Source: a virus
Length of the DNA stretch: 64,000 nucleotides
Reading direction: 5' to 3' (one strand)
IMG/VR virus record: IMGVR_UViG_3300047409_000364
Location: 1-64,000 of that record
Part shown: piece by piece, positions 18,101 to 26,631 of the stretch
Layout of the letters: each line of letters starts with the position of its first letter
How positions within the stretch are numbered: the first letter of the stretch is position 1
Notes under the pieces: model-generated
What the model was told of the DNA's origin: nothing
The model's input: the letters and a program-made list of their open reading frames with translations, nothing else
Databases searched by the model: none
Position numbers and translations under genes: made by a program

Positions 18101-21100
18101 TGGTGCGCAACACTATCCCGGACCCATTGGGCATCCGCGAATTACAGGAAGACGTGAAGCGCGACGGCTGGGCGCCCACGGCGAGCCACGTCATGGGCAA
18201 GTTCTATGAAAAGATCCAGGACCAGTACACGCACTATGTCGACCAGTTCGCCGACCTCGAGCGCGCGGTGCATGACCTGGCCGGGCTCAAGTTCCAGCAG
18301 CAGGGCGGCGAACTTCCGGTCCACATCAAGGCGTCCGAAGACCCCAGTATCCTGATCCGGTCGGCCCACCTTGTCGGCAACACGGCGATGATCGAATCGC
18401 GCTTTGGCATGGTGCCCCACCGCGGGGTGACGCCCGAAGGGCCGGGCTTGGCCCAGATTATGAACACGGCGATCGGCAATCCGTCGCTAATGGGCAAGTG
18501 GGACAACCAGGCGATCGAGCGCTTCGACCAGTACGTGACCGCCCGCATGAGCGAGTACCTGTGGCGGCTCTACGACGAGGGCAAGGTTCCCAACCCGCCG
18601 TCTCCAATCAAGCCGGGCGATGCGCGCGAGATCATATCGCACTGGGAGACGGCCCATCCTGGCTTCAAGGAAGCCGCCAACATGCTGCAGGACTTCGTCG
18701 GGCGCATGCGCAAGAAGGCATTCGACGCGGGCCTGATGGGCGCCGACACGTTCGCCAAGCTGTCCGAGTACGAGTTCTACGTGCCGATGCGCCGCGTGTT
18801 CGAGGAGGGCGAAGGTCGCCGGGCGGTCAGCTCTCCCGACAACGCCAAGCTGGCGAGCTCGCCGATCAAGCGCCGCGGTTCGGAGCGCGACGTCGACAGC
18901 CCGCTGCGCAACATCATGCGCAACCTGTTCACCCTCGAGCAGGACGTCCGACGCAACGAGATCAACAAGGCGCTGCTCAGCCTGTCCGAGAGCGTGCGTG
19001 GCGAAGGCGGTATCTACGCCGAGCGTCTGCCGGCGAGCGAGGCGCACAAGTACAGCGCCCCGCTGGAGGACATGATCAACAACCGCGCCAAGGAGGTCGG
19101 CATCGACCCGGACGAAGCGCGCACCATGGTCGACACCCTCCTCAACGGCGAAGAGGGCCCGCTGACCGGGAGCTACTGGCGATACGAGACCGCGGCGGCG
19201 CGCGGCGAGCCGGTGCAGTTCATGTGGGAGAACGGCAAGCCGGTTCCCATCCGCGTCATGTCCAAGCGCGCCGGCGAGCGCTACGCCCTGCACGAGGTCA
19301 TGTCGGCCGCTCCGCCGCCGGTGCTGGACCTGTGGGTCAACTTCATGCAGTTGGGCGCCACCACGCTGCGCGCCGGCATCACCAATTCGCCGGTGTTCAT
19401 CCTGACCAACTACCTGAAGGATCAATTCCAGACCGCGCTTTCCCAGCCGGGCTACATCCCGATCTTGGGTGGCCTGAAGGGCATCAAGCAGGAATTGGCA
19501 CAGGACAAGGTCGCGGTCATGCGTGCCTACTTCGGCGGCGTCATGGGCGGCTCGCTGGTCGGCGAAGTGCAGCACAAGTTCAACGCGGACCTTCGCGACC
19601 TCGCCAAGCAGGGCTACGCCGTCCGGCACTTCACGTCGTTCCATGGACTAATCGAGGCGATGCAGGTGACCGAGGCCGGCACCCGCAATTCGATCTTTGA
19701 GCGCTACTATCGGTCGAAGCTAAAGGAGGGTCTGTCCGAGTACGACGCCGCCTGGGAGGCCGCACACCAGGCCAACGACATTATGGATTTCTCGCGTCAC
19801 GGTGATCGCATGGCGGTCGTGCGCAAGATCATTCCGTTCCTCAACGCCAACATCCAGGGCCAGGACCGCTACACCTTCCGCACCCTGATCGAGCCGTTCT
19901 TCAAACAGATGGCGGGCCAGAATGTCACGGTTCGTGATCGAGAGAATCTTAACCGCGGTCTGTACGCATGGGCCATGGCTGGCGGTGGCGGCCTGGCATT
20001 TGGCACAGCTTGGGCGGCACTGAACTGGGAGAAGGACGCCTACCGCGACGCCACGCCGGAAGTGAAGGGCACTCACGTCGTCGTCCCCATGGGCGGCAAT
20101 CAGGTGTTTGTCATGCCCAAGCCGTTCGAGCTTGGCATTGGCTTCACGGCCGGCGAATACCTCTACGGCATGCTAGCCAAGAAAGACCCGCGCATGGCGG
20201 CCCAGATGCGCTCCGCCCTGATGCAGGCCATGTCGCTGCCCAACCCGGTGCAGAACCTTCCTGGCATCACCCCGGCGCTGGAGATGTCGGCCAACCAGAA
20301 CTTCTTCACCGGCCGGCCGATCGTTCCCGAGGCGATCCAGAACAAGGCGCACCCCGAGCTCGAGTACAACGACCGGACAAGCTCGCTGGCGCGCTACCTT
20401 GGCAAACAACTAGGCTGGTCGCCGATGAAGGTCGACTACGCCATGGGCGCCTACTTCGGCACCAACGGTCGCGATCTCATGTCTTTGAGCAGCATGACCG
20501 ACCAAGACAGCCCGACCGCGGCGCTGGACGACGTTGTGTTCGCGCGCCGCTTCATCAAGAACAGCGAACGCATCAGCGGCCGTGTGCGCCAATTCTGGGA
20601 TCTCATGGGGGCAAAGAACGGCAAGTATCACGACGAGGCTGCCGCCTATCGCAAGCTGGTGACCGAGGTCGTGAAGCGCGGGCAGGATCCGGCCCAGGCC
20701 AATGAGCTGCTGAAGAACATGAACGACTCGGAGAAGGCATACGTCACCCTGCATGAGGGCGCCAAGCGGGACGGCAAGCCGGCGTTCACTGCCGACGACC
20801 GCCGCATGCACCCGCTGACCCGAGCCTACGAGGCGGTGCGCGTGCTCAACGGCTTGGCGACCGAGCTGCAGACCAACACGCTCGTGCCCTTCGCGGGCAA
20901 GGAGAAGCTGCCGCTGACGCCGGACGCCCGCCGCAGCCTGATTGACGAGGTCCGCACCATGGCCGGCGCCGAGATGCGCAATGCCTTTGTGGTGGTGAAG
21001 GAGAAGGGATATGAGGACCGCCAGACCTTCGACATCAACACCTACATGGACAAGATTCGCCAGGTCTCGCCGCAGGTAGCCGATGAGATCGCCAACCGCT

Positions 21101-21507
21101 ACGCCACGGGCAAGGTCTACTCATTCGATGCCGTAAAAGAGGCGTGGCCGCAGATCCAGCGCGAGCTTGCCACGGCCGGCACCGACGCCCGCATCAGCTC
21201 CATGACCAGCCACATTAAGGGGGCTGGGTACGAGTTCCGCGGGACACGCAGCAAGGCGCCCGGTCCGGTCCGGCAGCCCATTATCGTCCCCCAGGGCGAG
21301 CGCAGAGGGGACATTGGTCCCACCACCCCCGGTATGGTAACTTCGCCGCCGGCACAATTTGCTGAGATACAGAAGCCGCCGGAGCCGGAAATCAGCTTTA
21401 TGAACGACGAGGGGGGTAAGTTGCAGCACGCCATGCTTCGGGGACGCCGGGTCAACTTTACCCGCCATCCCGAGACCGGGCGCATCGTGGGGGCGAGCTT
21501 TGCCTAA
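15166..21507 (+). CDS. Giant ejection / polyvalent protein with HExxH metallopeptidase motif (gp16-like position)
   Basis: 2113 aa, the largest protein in the window. The N-terminal 100 residues are acidic and proline-rich; residues about 150-250 hold hydrophobic Gly/Ala helices (WSGLPQLGAAVGGSVAGGAL). HEVGH at residues 874-878 followed by NEGFAEW with Glu919 is a zincin-like arrangement (HExxH plus a downstream Glu). The C-terminal half (YVPMRRVFEEGEG; later PFLNANIQGQDRYTF) resembles the LPD38-type domain of large polyvalent proteins. It probably enters the host with the DNA; the peptidase could act on cell-envelope or host proteins. Position equals T7 gp16, but no transglycosylase motif was recognised. 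Confidence 0.7.
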   Translation: MADDPTDQIVADHAALDQQPDAPPQVRAPDDLAQSEEARKAREAIRPSMPKPKEPEPATPTPLRETGVEENPYARFIKGPQDNGPDNLERTKLNTLNSYYRGTVAGALGLQSMAAIYNQEDPPDMASDMKKARQGVRDQYESIVTSLMRYDMMPSWSGLPQLGAAVGGSVAGGALSPEAFAGWAAKGATWTARTMWAALQQGFISGVTDPVVQILNIEAGAQKEYDPAQTAGAFLFGAGMGGGFHAAGEGVGHLIGQRELRRQMLDLADVDPSVGSSERALWRFDPANGYQERTPEFPYQRFTGPEATREVPPDHSFADTIAAEQERLGPEGRPEEAKQVAFEQEVGPGLRTLMEEYQLPPEKYDEVARHYDRQEGETVEAATQRAIDDWEAELSRGEQGTIDAIPDLKRDLEEAKPPASKDAPPKDWQPAPDQLEEARRLSRGWTPRAAEGPPPQSLVNFVRKNGGLRMGTPEAGDLLAQDIGRQPGLLRKEGKQADQMAQAAMDAGYDLGPPGEIGSGVNVDRFMQMLAEDAGKRVRHYPQGIDTDKHFELQRYNDDTLNHLRNVLGVNPKGMDPRQIAWLLSMERENVRSRQPLQEEGGGVSEGGRPQPGEEGRPAGPGEGEPGGGGGGGRETLGPAREPTGAPGRGAGAVGAEVRRGERVNSAEYEAASAKASAASREFAEAQRKYRAREIGDDEFLAAKAKHDAAQAEFDRAYEKEAAKEPDLIETKAATPEELATRQRAADKEEAEARMRGKQRSGAGQESPEDAPLFGGERQADLLGLRTSRENNPMPGEERRAPDQGVPLPKAEQLSPEQEVRLRSLHALALDLAEKVGVPLRQGRMTLKKASGQFSPTTGVIRQPEIADFETVKHEVGHAIEQKVGKVLTDLTEQHRYELALLDYDQGPQGQRVNEGFAEWMRVRMTNPRAAQRLAPDFYNAFNAMMVQRRPDLLNIIGEVAQAHRAWLEAPSIDVGEAVVRNTIPDPLGIRELQEDVKRDGWAPTASHVMGKFYEKIQDQYTHYVDQFADLERAVHDLAGLKFQQQGGELPVHIKASEDPSILIRSAHLVGNTAMIESRFGMVPHRGVTPEGPGLAQIMNTAIGNPSLMGKWDNQAIERFDQYVTARMSEYLWRLYDEGKVPNPPSPIKPGDAREIISHWETAHPGFKEAANMLQDFVGRMRKKAFDAGLMGADTFAKLSEYEFYVPMRRVFEEGEGRRAVSSPDNAKLASSPIKRRGSERDVDSPLRNIMRNLFTLEQDVRRNEINKALLSLSESVRGEGGIYAERLPASEAHKYSAPLEDMINNRAKEVGIDPDEARTMVDTLLNGEEGPLTGSYWRYETAAARGEPVQFMWENGKPVPIRVMSKRAGERYALHEVMSAAPPPVLDLWVNFMQLGATTLRAGITNSPVFILTNYLKDQFQTALSQPGYIPILGGLKGIKQELAQDKVAVMRAYFGGVMGGSLVGEVQHKFNADLRDLAKQGYAVRHFTSFHGLIEAMQVTEAGTRNSIFERYYRSKLKEGLSEYDAAWEAAHQANDIMDFSRHGDRMAVVRKIIPFLNANIQGQDRYTFRTLIEPFFKQMAGQNVTVRDRENLNRGLYAWAMAGGGGLAFGTAWAALNWEKDAYRDATPEVKGTHVVVPMGGNQVFVMPKPFELGIGFTAGEYLYGMLAKKDPRMAAQMRSALMQAMSLPNPVQNLPGITPALEMSANQNFFTGRPIVPEAIQNKAHPELEYNDRTSSLARYLGKQLGWSPMKVDYAMGAYFGTNGRDLMSLSSMTDQDSPTAALDDVVFARRFIKNSERISGRVRQFWDLMGAKNGKYHDEAAAYRKLVTEVVKRGQDPAQANELLKNMNDSEKAYVTLHEGAKRDGKPAFTADDRRMHPLTRAYEAVRVLNGLATELQTNTLVPFAGKEKLPLTPDARRSLIDEVRTMAGAEMRNAFVVVKEKGYEDRQTFDINTYMDKIRQVSPQVADEIANRYATGKVYSFDAVKEAWPQIQRELATAGTDARISSMTSHIKGAGYEFRGTRSKAPGPVRQPIIVPQGERRGDIGPTTPGMVTSPPAQFAEIQKPPEPEISFMNDEGGKLQHAMLRGRRVNFTRHPETGRIVGASFA

Positions 21508-21898
21508 TACCCTGTTCGACAAGGGCCGCGAGGCATTCCTGTGCGGCGACATCCGGTGGATGAAAGACACCATCCGCGCCGCCCTGTGCTCGGCCATGCC
21601 GGATGCGAAAAAGGACGAATATCTGACCGACGTGAAGACCGTTCTGGTCAGCGGCCCCCTCACCGGCAAGACCAAGGACAATGGCGTGGCCGGCGCTGGC
21701 AGCACGATTTTCCCCAATGCCGCGGGCGAGAAGAGCGTGGCGGCGGTGCTGTTCCAGGACACCGGCAATCCGGCCAGCAGCCGGCTGATCGCGCTTATAG
21801 ACACCCTGGGCTCGGGCAAGGATTTCTCGATCGTCCCCAACGGCGCCGACATCCAGATCAACTGGGCGAACGGCGCGAACAGGATCTTCAAACTATGA
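21500..21898 (+). CDS. Conserved phage structural-type protein (LFDKGREAFL family)
   Basis: 132 aa; TTG 21500 overlaps the previous stop. It starts NTLFDKGREAFLCGDIRWMK and ends SIVPNGADIQINWANGANRIFKL-type. This is a widespread small phage family in which a 'LF.KGRE.FL.G.I.W' start and a 'NG.DI.I.W.NGANRIFKL' end bracket a beta-rich core. I recognise the pattern but know no function; it is commonly encoded beside tail or decoration proteins. The next gene overlaps by ATGA. Confidence 0.7.
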   Translation: MPNTLFDKGREAFLCGDIRWMKDTIRAALCSAMPDAKKDEYLTDVKTVLVSGPLTGKTKDNGVAGAGSTIFPNAAGEKSVAAVLFQDTGNPASSRLIALIDTLGSGKDFSIVPNGADIQINWANGANRIFKL

Positions 21899-23148
21899 AA
21901 ATCTCGGTGCTCATTCCAAGCCGCGGCCGGCCCGAGAGCCTGGTCAGGTCTGTGAGGGCGTTGCAGGGGATGGCCAGCGGCAACCACGAGATCGTCTATG
22001 CGATCGGCGCCGACCATGACGACCCGCCCACGGTGGCGGCCTGCATCCCGTTGGGGCCAACCGTGCGCGTTCATGTCCTGAAGCGGCGGGGTTCGCTGGG
22101 CCAGATCGTCAACATCCTGAGTGAGCAGTGCCCGGCGGACGTCTATTGCAGCTACGCCGACGACATCGAAATGCTCGAGCCGGGCTGGGACCAGCACATT
22201 GCCGACGCTGTCGAGGAGCATCCCGACTGGGTGATGTGGTTCAAGGCGAACGTGAAGGACAACTTCAACACCTACGCGATCGTACCGGAGAAGTGGCGCA
22301 AGGCGGCCGGCCGGATTTTCACCGATTACTTTCCGTTCTGGCATGACGACGGCTGGCTGATGCAGGTCGATCTCTACGCGAGGGGTGCCGACGAATGGGT
22401 TGCACTCGAGGTCGCCGTTAAAGAAATGGGCGAGACGGCCGGCAAGACTCATCGGCTGTTCGCAAACGACTTTCCGTTCTGGCAGCAGTTTTTCTGGAGC
22501 CGCGACGGCGAACGGCTGGAAGAGGCGGCCCGTATCGCCAAGGCGCTCGGCTGGCCAGCCGACACCGCGCTATTGCGGACGATCGCCAAGCCCTTTGCTC
22601 AATTTGGCTGGGAGTTGCCGCAGCGGACCGACAGCCCGCTCGCCCGCGAAGAGCCGCTTATCAGCTTCCTGCCCGAAAGCGCCGGCGTGCCGTTCTCGCA
22701 GACTGCGTGGCCGACTCCCCTGCTGACGCGGCTCAGCGTCCAAGCCGGAATCCCGGTAAACCTTCTGCCGGCGCACACGCCACCGACGCCGGAGGAAGAG
22801 CGCCGGGTCGGCAAGCGCGACATGCTGGGCGATGCGGCGTACATGCTGGCCGAGCTGCTGCGGCAACAGGAAGCCGCCCGGCCGCTCCAGCGCCAGGTGT
22901 TCGAGGCGGTCGGCGGGATCGAGCCCGAGGCAGCGATCTGGGCGCCGACGGTCGGCCAAGGCGAGCTCGAGCCGGAGGCCGCGCCCGCGCCGTCCCGTCA
23001 GACGCTCCAGGTGCCCAGCATTGCCAGCGAGGAAGCGGTTGGCGCGCCGGAGCTGTGGAGCCACGCCGACGACGTCAAAGACGCCATGGCGGCCCTCCTG
23101 CCGCTCCTCGAGGAGCTGCATCGCAAGTCCATTCTTCCATACAGCTAA
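21895..23148 (+). CDS. GT-A type glycosyltransferase-like protein
   Basis: 417 aa from ATG 21895 (ATGA overlap). The N-terminal 210 residues have the family-2 glycosyltransferase layout: first strand KISVLIPSRGRPESLVRSV, EIVYAIGADHDDP, and an acidic DxD-like site CSYADDIEML with Asp89/Asp90, followed by FPFWHDDGW. The remaining 200 residues are a Pro/Glu/Ala-rich tail with a C-terminal helix. It sits in the late operon between the ejection and decoration genes. It could glycosylate a virion protein or modify host surface polysaccharide. The donor sugar cannot be read from the sequence. Confidence 0.75.
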   Translation: MKISVLIPSRGRPESLVRSVRALQGMASGNHEIVYAIGADHDDPPTVAACIPLGPTVRVHVLKRRGSLGQIVNILSEQCPADVYCSYADDIEMLEPGWDQHIADAVEEHPDWVMWFKANVKDNFNTYAIVPEKWRKAAGRIFTDYFPFWHDDGWLMQVDLYARGADEWVALEVAVKEMGETAGKTHRLFANDFPFWQQFFWSRDGERLEEAARIAKALGWPADTALLRTIAKPFAQFGWELPQRTDSPLAREEPLISFLPESAGVPFSQTAWPTPLLTRLSVQAGIPVNLLPAHTPPTPEEERRVGKRDMLGDAAYMLAELLRQQEAARPLQRQVFEAVGGIEPEAAIWAPTVGQGELEPEAAPAPSRQTLQVPSIASEEAVGAPELWSHADDVKDAMAALLPLLEELHRKSILPYS

Positions 23149-23178
23149 TAGTGTTATAAACCTTCAAGGAGATACCAG

Positions 23179-23556
23179 ATGGCCGGAACCCCAGGCGTAG
23201 GCAGAAGCACCCGAGCACAGGATCTCTCCTATGCGGAGATCCCGATCGTCGCCGAAATCGCCTCTGGCGTGCTGACGATCGACCTGTCCAAGGGCACCGA
23301 GTTCATCGTCGCGATGGACGCCAACATCACGAGCCTCGTGATCGACCAGGCGCTCCGGGGGAAGGGCAACGCCTTCACCCTGTTCTGTACCGGAAACGGC
23401 AGCAGCTTTACCCAAGTCTGGACGAACGTGCTGTGGGCCGGCGGGACGGCGCCGACGCTGACTACCACCGTGAACGGCATCGACATCCTGACGTTCCTCA
23501 ACCGGGGCAATAACGCCCAGTGGTTCGGGTTCACCGCCGGGCAGGCGTTCGCGTGA
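23179..23556 (+). CDS. Small beta-rich late structural protein
   Basis: 125 aa with a strong AAGGAG site (23167-23172) before ATG. N-terminus MAGTPGVGRSTRAQDLSYAE, then alternating strands (TEFIVAMDANITSLVIDQAL, AFTLFCTGNGSSFTQVW) and a C-terminal FGFTAGQAFA. It looks like a small jelly-roll decoration or tail-fibre-tip protein. The next gene (LamG-like) starts by GTGA overlap, so the pair may work together. No family name assigned. Confidence 0.6.
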   Translation: MAGTPGVGRSTRAQDLSYAEIPIVAEIASGVLTIDLSKGTEFIVAMDANITSLVIDQALRGKGNAFTLFCTGNGSSFTQVWTNVLWAGGTAPTLTTTVNGIDILTFLNRGNNAQWFGFTAGQAFA

Positions 23557-24317
23557 TTGGTACTTCGCGGGCAGCGCTGCTCGGTGCTGCCGGAGCCGCC
23601 GGCGGCGGTGGCTACCACGCCCCTGCGGTGCATTTCGACGGGGCGACGGATATTGCCAACGCGTCGCTGACGGCAACAGATACCAACTTTGTGGCCTTCT
23701 CTTACTGGATCAACGTCGCCAATCCTGCGGGGGATTTTCCGACTCCCTGGAGCAGGCCGGCCACGCTTGAGAATGATCATTACCTTGGAGATGACGGTGC
23801 TGGTAACTGGGCGCCCAACCTCAGTCTTACGGGTACCGGCGGCGTGGCCGGCTTTACGACCGGAGGCACGTCCCCCATTGCACAATCTACATGGGTTCAT
23901 GTTCTGGCTGCCTTCGACACAACGAATGGCTTCGGAACGCGCGTCTCCAAACTTTATATAAACGATATAGCGGTTGCGATGCCAGATGTTAGCGGCAGCG
24001 GGCTTGGGTTTCTGATTCAACTGGCGGGCGTGGCGTTAACAGTTGGCAGCGATAGTTACTCCGATGATTTCGTGGTGGGCGATATGGCCGATTTCTGGCT
24101 CAGTAACCAGAACATTCTCGTTGCAGGCGACATCCCTTTGGCAACGCGCCGCAAGTTCATCAGCGCGGCAGGCAAGCCGGTCGATCCCTCGGGCTTCCCT
24201 GCGGGCCTTGTGCTTCTGAGCGGAGACGCCACGACCTTCGCCACCAACCAAGGCAGCGGCGGCGCGTTCACCACGACCGGCACGCTGACCAACGCCTCGA
24301 CCAGCCCGAGCGACTAA
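23553..24317 (+). CDS. LamG / concanavalin A-like lectin-type virion protein
   Basis: 254 aa from GTG 23553, which overlaps the previous TGA. A Gly/Ala-rich start is followed by a Laminin-G-like fold: VHFDGATDIANASLTATDTN, FSYWINVAN, then the diagnostic STWVHVLAAFDTTNG...KLYINDIAV, and ADFWLSNQN. Typical LamG_3 domains have the same 'W.H.a.t.d......lYvdG' core. Probably binds host or environmental glycans as part of the virion surface. Encoded last before the lysis genes, with a TAATGG overlap to the holin-like gene. Confidence 0.7.
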   Translation: MIGTSRAALLGAAGAAGGGGYHAPAVHFDGATDIANASLTATDTNFVAFSYWINVANPAGDFPTPWSRPATLENDHYLGDDGAGNWAPNLSLTGTGGVAGFTTGGTSPIAQSTWVHVLAAFDTTNGFGTRVSKLYINDIAVAMPDVSGSGLGFLIQLAGVALTVGSDSYSDDFVVGDMADFWLSNQNILVAGDIPLATRRKFISAAGKPVDPSGFPAGLVLLSGDATTFATNQGSGGAFTTTGTLTNASTSPSD

Positions 24318-24652
24318 TGGCCGAGCCGTCCCTGCTCGATTTACTCGTCCAGCACGAGCAGGGCATTGCCGGCTCCATGGTGCTGTCCACATTCTTCTCC
24401 GCCACCTACGCGATCGGGAGCGAATTCGGGCTGAAGAAAGGCGTGCAAGGCGTCTTCATTGGCTGTGTTTTTTCCGGGGCAGGATGGTTTTTTCTGGCGG
24501 AGTATATCCATCTGGCCGTCTACTTCGTTGTACTCGTAGCGCTTGGTGGGTCTTACCTCCCTTTCCCCTTAATTCGCGCCTACATACGGCGTCAGGATAA
24601 GTTGGCGGACAAGTTGCTGGACAAGGCGCAGACAAAGACTGGAGTGGACTGA
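24317..24652 (+). CDS. Holin-like membrane protein
   Basis: 111 aa. Hydrophobic segments lie at about residues 18-36, 43-62 and 65-85 (GVFIGCVFSGAGWFFLAEYI; LAVYFVVLVALGGSYLPFPL), with a charged C-terminal tail (RRQDKLADKLLDKAQTKTG). Three spans plus a charged tail immediately upstream of the endolysin suggest a holin or holin-associated protein. The gene is coupled to both neighbours (TAATG, TGATG). Confidence 0.65.
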   Translation: MAEPSLLDLLVQHEQGIAGSMVLSTFFSATYAIGSEFGLKKGVQGVFIGCVFSGAGWFFLAEYIHLAVYFVVLVALGGSYLPFPLIRAYIRRQDKLADKLLDKAQTKTGVD

Positions 24653-25092
24653 TGGACTGGATCGCCCGCAACCTGCAAAGCACGCCCTACGAGACCACGC
24701 AGGACTTTCTGTGGCGCCCTGTCGGGCACTGGTTCTGGCTCGGCCTGAGTGCGGTGGCGTTCCTCGGTTTCTGCGCCCTGTTCGTCAACCTGATGCACGA
24801 GGTCGACAAGCGGCGCGCTGTCGGGTTGCCGGGGCTCGATGCCCTGATGATCGGGCGTATGGGCTGGATGGGCGCGCTGATCATGGCGGCGGGCATTCCC
24901 TACAACAGCGGCCTGCAGCCGTGGGCGCTGGCGTTGTTCGTCACCTCCGGCACCTTCATGGCCCTTTTGATAGTGACCCGCTGGTGCGAGCTCCGCGGCT
25001 CATTCTGGTTCCGGCTTGGCCACATATTCGGCGGTGTGGTCGGTGCCTGGCGGCACAAGGACAAGCACGGGATTACAGTCCGCCATCGGTAG
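24652..25092 (+). CDS. Lysis-cassette membrane protein
   Basis: 146 aa. Three hydrophobic segments at about residues 27-47 (FWLGLSAVAFLGFCALFVNL), 70-85 (MGWMGALIMAAGIPYN) and 92-107 (ALALFVTSGTFMALLIV), followed by a basic tail (WRHKDKHGITVRHR). It starts by TGATG overlap with the holin-like gene and lies 33 bases before the endolysin. Possibly a second holin/antiholin; no family recognised. Confidence 0.55.
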   Translation: MDWIARNLQSTPYETTQDFLWRPVGHWFWLGLSAVAFLGFCALFVNLMHEVDKRRAVGLPGLDALMIGRMGWMGALIMAAGIPYNSGLQPWALALFVTSGTFMALLIVTRWCELRGSFWFRLGHIFGGVVGAWRHKDKHGITVRHR

Positions 25093-25125
25093 ATTGTCCG
25101 CACGCTGGCTGCTACAATCTACGGT

Positions 25126-25662
25126 ATGCCGGCTGACTACAGCGACGACTTCCTTGGGATCCTCGCCCGCACCTTCGACATCGAGGGCGGCATTGCCGAC
25201 ATCAAAGAAGACCGCGGCGGCTACACGAATATGGGAATCACGATTCCCTTTTTGACCGACTACCTCGGTCGGGCGGCAACGCAGTCCGACATTGCCAATC
25301 TGACGAAGCCGATGGCGGCTGATGCCTATTGGCGCAACATCTGGCAAGGCCTCAACATCCCGCAGTTCCCGGCGTGGTCGCACGAGACGATGTTCAACGC
25401 GGCCTGCGGGTCGATGTACCTGTTCAATCGCATGGTGCGGCAGCTCCAGGGCTACGTCGGCGCCGATGCCGACGGCCAGTGGGGCCCGAAGTCCGCTGCC
25501 GCCGGTGCCAATCCGCACATCATGTCGCGCAAGGGCCACAACGACATGGTCAATCTTCTGTGCGAGCAGTACGAGCTCATCGTGAGCAACGACGAGTCCC
25601 AGCACATCTTCGCGCTCGGCTGGTATCGCCGTGCCTTCAGGTTGTTTGACTTCGGCTACTAG
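25126..25662 (+). CDS. GH108-type endolysin (N-acetylmuramidase)
   Basis: 178 aa without a signal peptide. The N-terminal motif FDIEGGIADIKEDRGGYTNMGIT carries the catalytic Glu (Glu20) and the D-x-GG-x-TNxGI signature of glycoside hydrolase family 108. The middle (KPMAADAYWRNIWQGLNIPQ; MFNAACGSMYLFNRMVRQLQ) and the C-terminal part (ADADGQWGPKS...) match the adjoining peptidoglycan-binding region of that family. It cleaves the glycan backbone of peptidoglycan at lysis, reaching it through the holin encoded upstream. Confidence 0.9.
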   Translation: MPADYSDDFLGILARTFDIEGGIADIKEDRGGYTNMGITIPFLTDYLGRAATQSDIANLTKPMAADAYWRNIWQGLNIPQFPAWSHETMFNAACGSMYLFNRMVRQLQGYVGADADGQWGPKSAAAGANPHIMSRKGHNDMVNLLCEQYELIVSNDESQHIFALGWYRRAFRLFDFGY

Positions 25663-25672
25663 GAGACGACCC

Positions 25673-26002
25673 GTGACCATGACCCCGCCCAACCAAGAGC
25701 AAATTAAGAGCGCCATCCGCTGGCTGCTGACCGCCGGCGGCCCGCTCGCCTCGATCCTGGTGAGCAAGGGCGCGAGCGCCGATACTGTGAACAACATCCT
25801 GACGATCGCGCTGATCGTGGTCCCGCCGGCCGTGAGCCTCATTTGGTCGATGATCGACCATACCGACGCGGCCAAGGTGCAGGCGGTGAATTCGGTGCCG
25901 GGCGTCCAGGTGGGTGTCGATACGAGCCGGGCCAGCCAGGCGACTCCCGCAGTCCAGGCAGTGGCCAACGATCCCAAGGTAGCGAACGTCAACCCGCTCT
26001 AG
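25673..26002 (+). CDS. Small holin-like / lysis-associated membrane protein
   Basis: 109 aa from GTG 25673, chosen because AGGAG (25661-25665) is optimally spaced; ATG 25679 is the alternative. Two hydrophobic stretches (AIRWLLTAGGPLASILVSKG; ILTIALIVVPPAVSLIWSMI) are followed by a soluble tail rich in Val, Ala and Gln. The pattern is that of small phage holins of the type often annotated next to endolysins. Directly after the endolysin gene and before a lipoprotein. Confidence 0.55.
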   Translation: MTMTPPNQEQIKSAIRWLLTAGGPLASILVSKGASADTVNNILTIALIVVPPAVSLIWSMIDHTDAAKVQAVNSVPGVQVGVDTSRASQATPAVQAVANDPKVANVNPL

Positions 26003-26012
26003 GAGGCTTCTA

Positions 26013-26408
26013 ATGATCCGCGCGCTCCTGCTTGTTGCTGCCCTGGCGCTGGGTGGCTGCCAGACGATCAAGGCGGCGAACATCGCCGTCTCTCCGGTCG
26101 GCACCTCGGCGGTCGACCTACAGAAGGCGGCCTACGCCACCAAACTCGCCTTTGAGGCTACGCTGGTACTGGCGACCGCATACATCGAACGCCCGCGATG
26201 CGGGAAGCCGACGTCGCCGATCCTGTGCTCGAGCCAGGACGTGGTGAACACCATGCGCAAGGCCATCGTTTCGACCGACGCAGGCATACAGGCGGCGGAG
26301 AACGCCGCGCGCACGACCGGGCCCGACACGACGATCGCCGTGGCCCTGGTGACGGCGGCCACGCAGTCGCAGGCGGCTTTCAAGCTGATCACCGACGCCA
26401 ACAAGTGA
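26013..26408 (+). CDS. Lysis-region lipoprotein
   Basis: 131 aa. Signal sequence MIRALLLVAALALGGC has a clear lipobox (LGGC) predicting lipid attachment at Cys16. The mature part is helical (AAYATKLAFEATLVLATAYI; VNTMRKAIVSTDAGIQAAEN), with two further Cys near residues 62 and 71. Position after endolysin and holin genes suits an outer-membrane spanin-like role, but it is longer than typical Rz1 and not proline-rich. Function inferred from context only. Confidence 0.6.
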   Translation: MIRALLLVAALALGGCQTIKAANIAVSPVGTSAVDLQKAAYATKLAFEATLVLATAYIERPRCGKPTSPILCSSQDVVNTMRKAIVSTDAGIQAAENAARTTGPDTTIAVALVTAATQSQAAFKLITDANK

Positions 26409-26415
26409 GGCCGCC

Positions 26416-26628
26416 ATGCTCGCCATTGCCATTGCCCTAGCCAACGAGCTCTCCGCCATCGCCCCGCAGGCGATACAGGCCGGTATCAGCATTGCCGGAT
26501 TGTGGACCCAGGTGCGGGCGGCGCTCGATGCCACGGCGGCCCCGGATGATGCGGCATGGGCCCAGGCCGATGCGGACGTGAATGCGCTCAAGGCTCGCGC
26601 GTTGGATCCGGCGACGGACGACCAGTAG
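26416..26628 (+). CDS. Small Ala-rich protein ending the lysis cassette
   Basis: 70 aa, Ala-rich and acidic. The first 26 residues are moderately hydrophobic (LAIAIALANELSAIAPQAIQ), the rest a charged helix ending ALDPATDDQ. GAGGCC precedes the ATG. Last + strand gene before the convergent leftward operon, whose final stop lies only 4 bases away, so no room is left for a terminator. Function unknown. Confidence 0.5.
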   Translation: MLAIAIALANELSAIAPQAIQAGISIAGLWTQVRAALDATAAPDDAAWAQADADVNALKARALDPATDDQ

Positions 26629-26631
26629 GCC

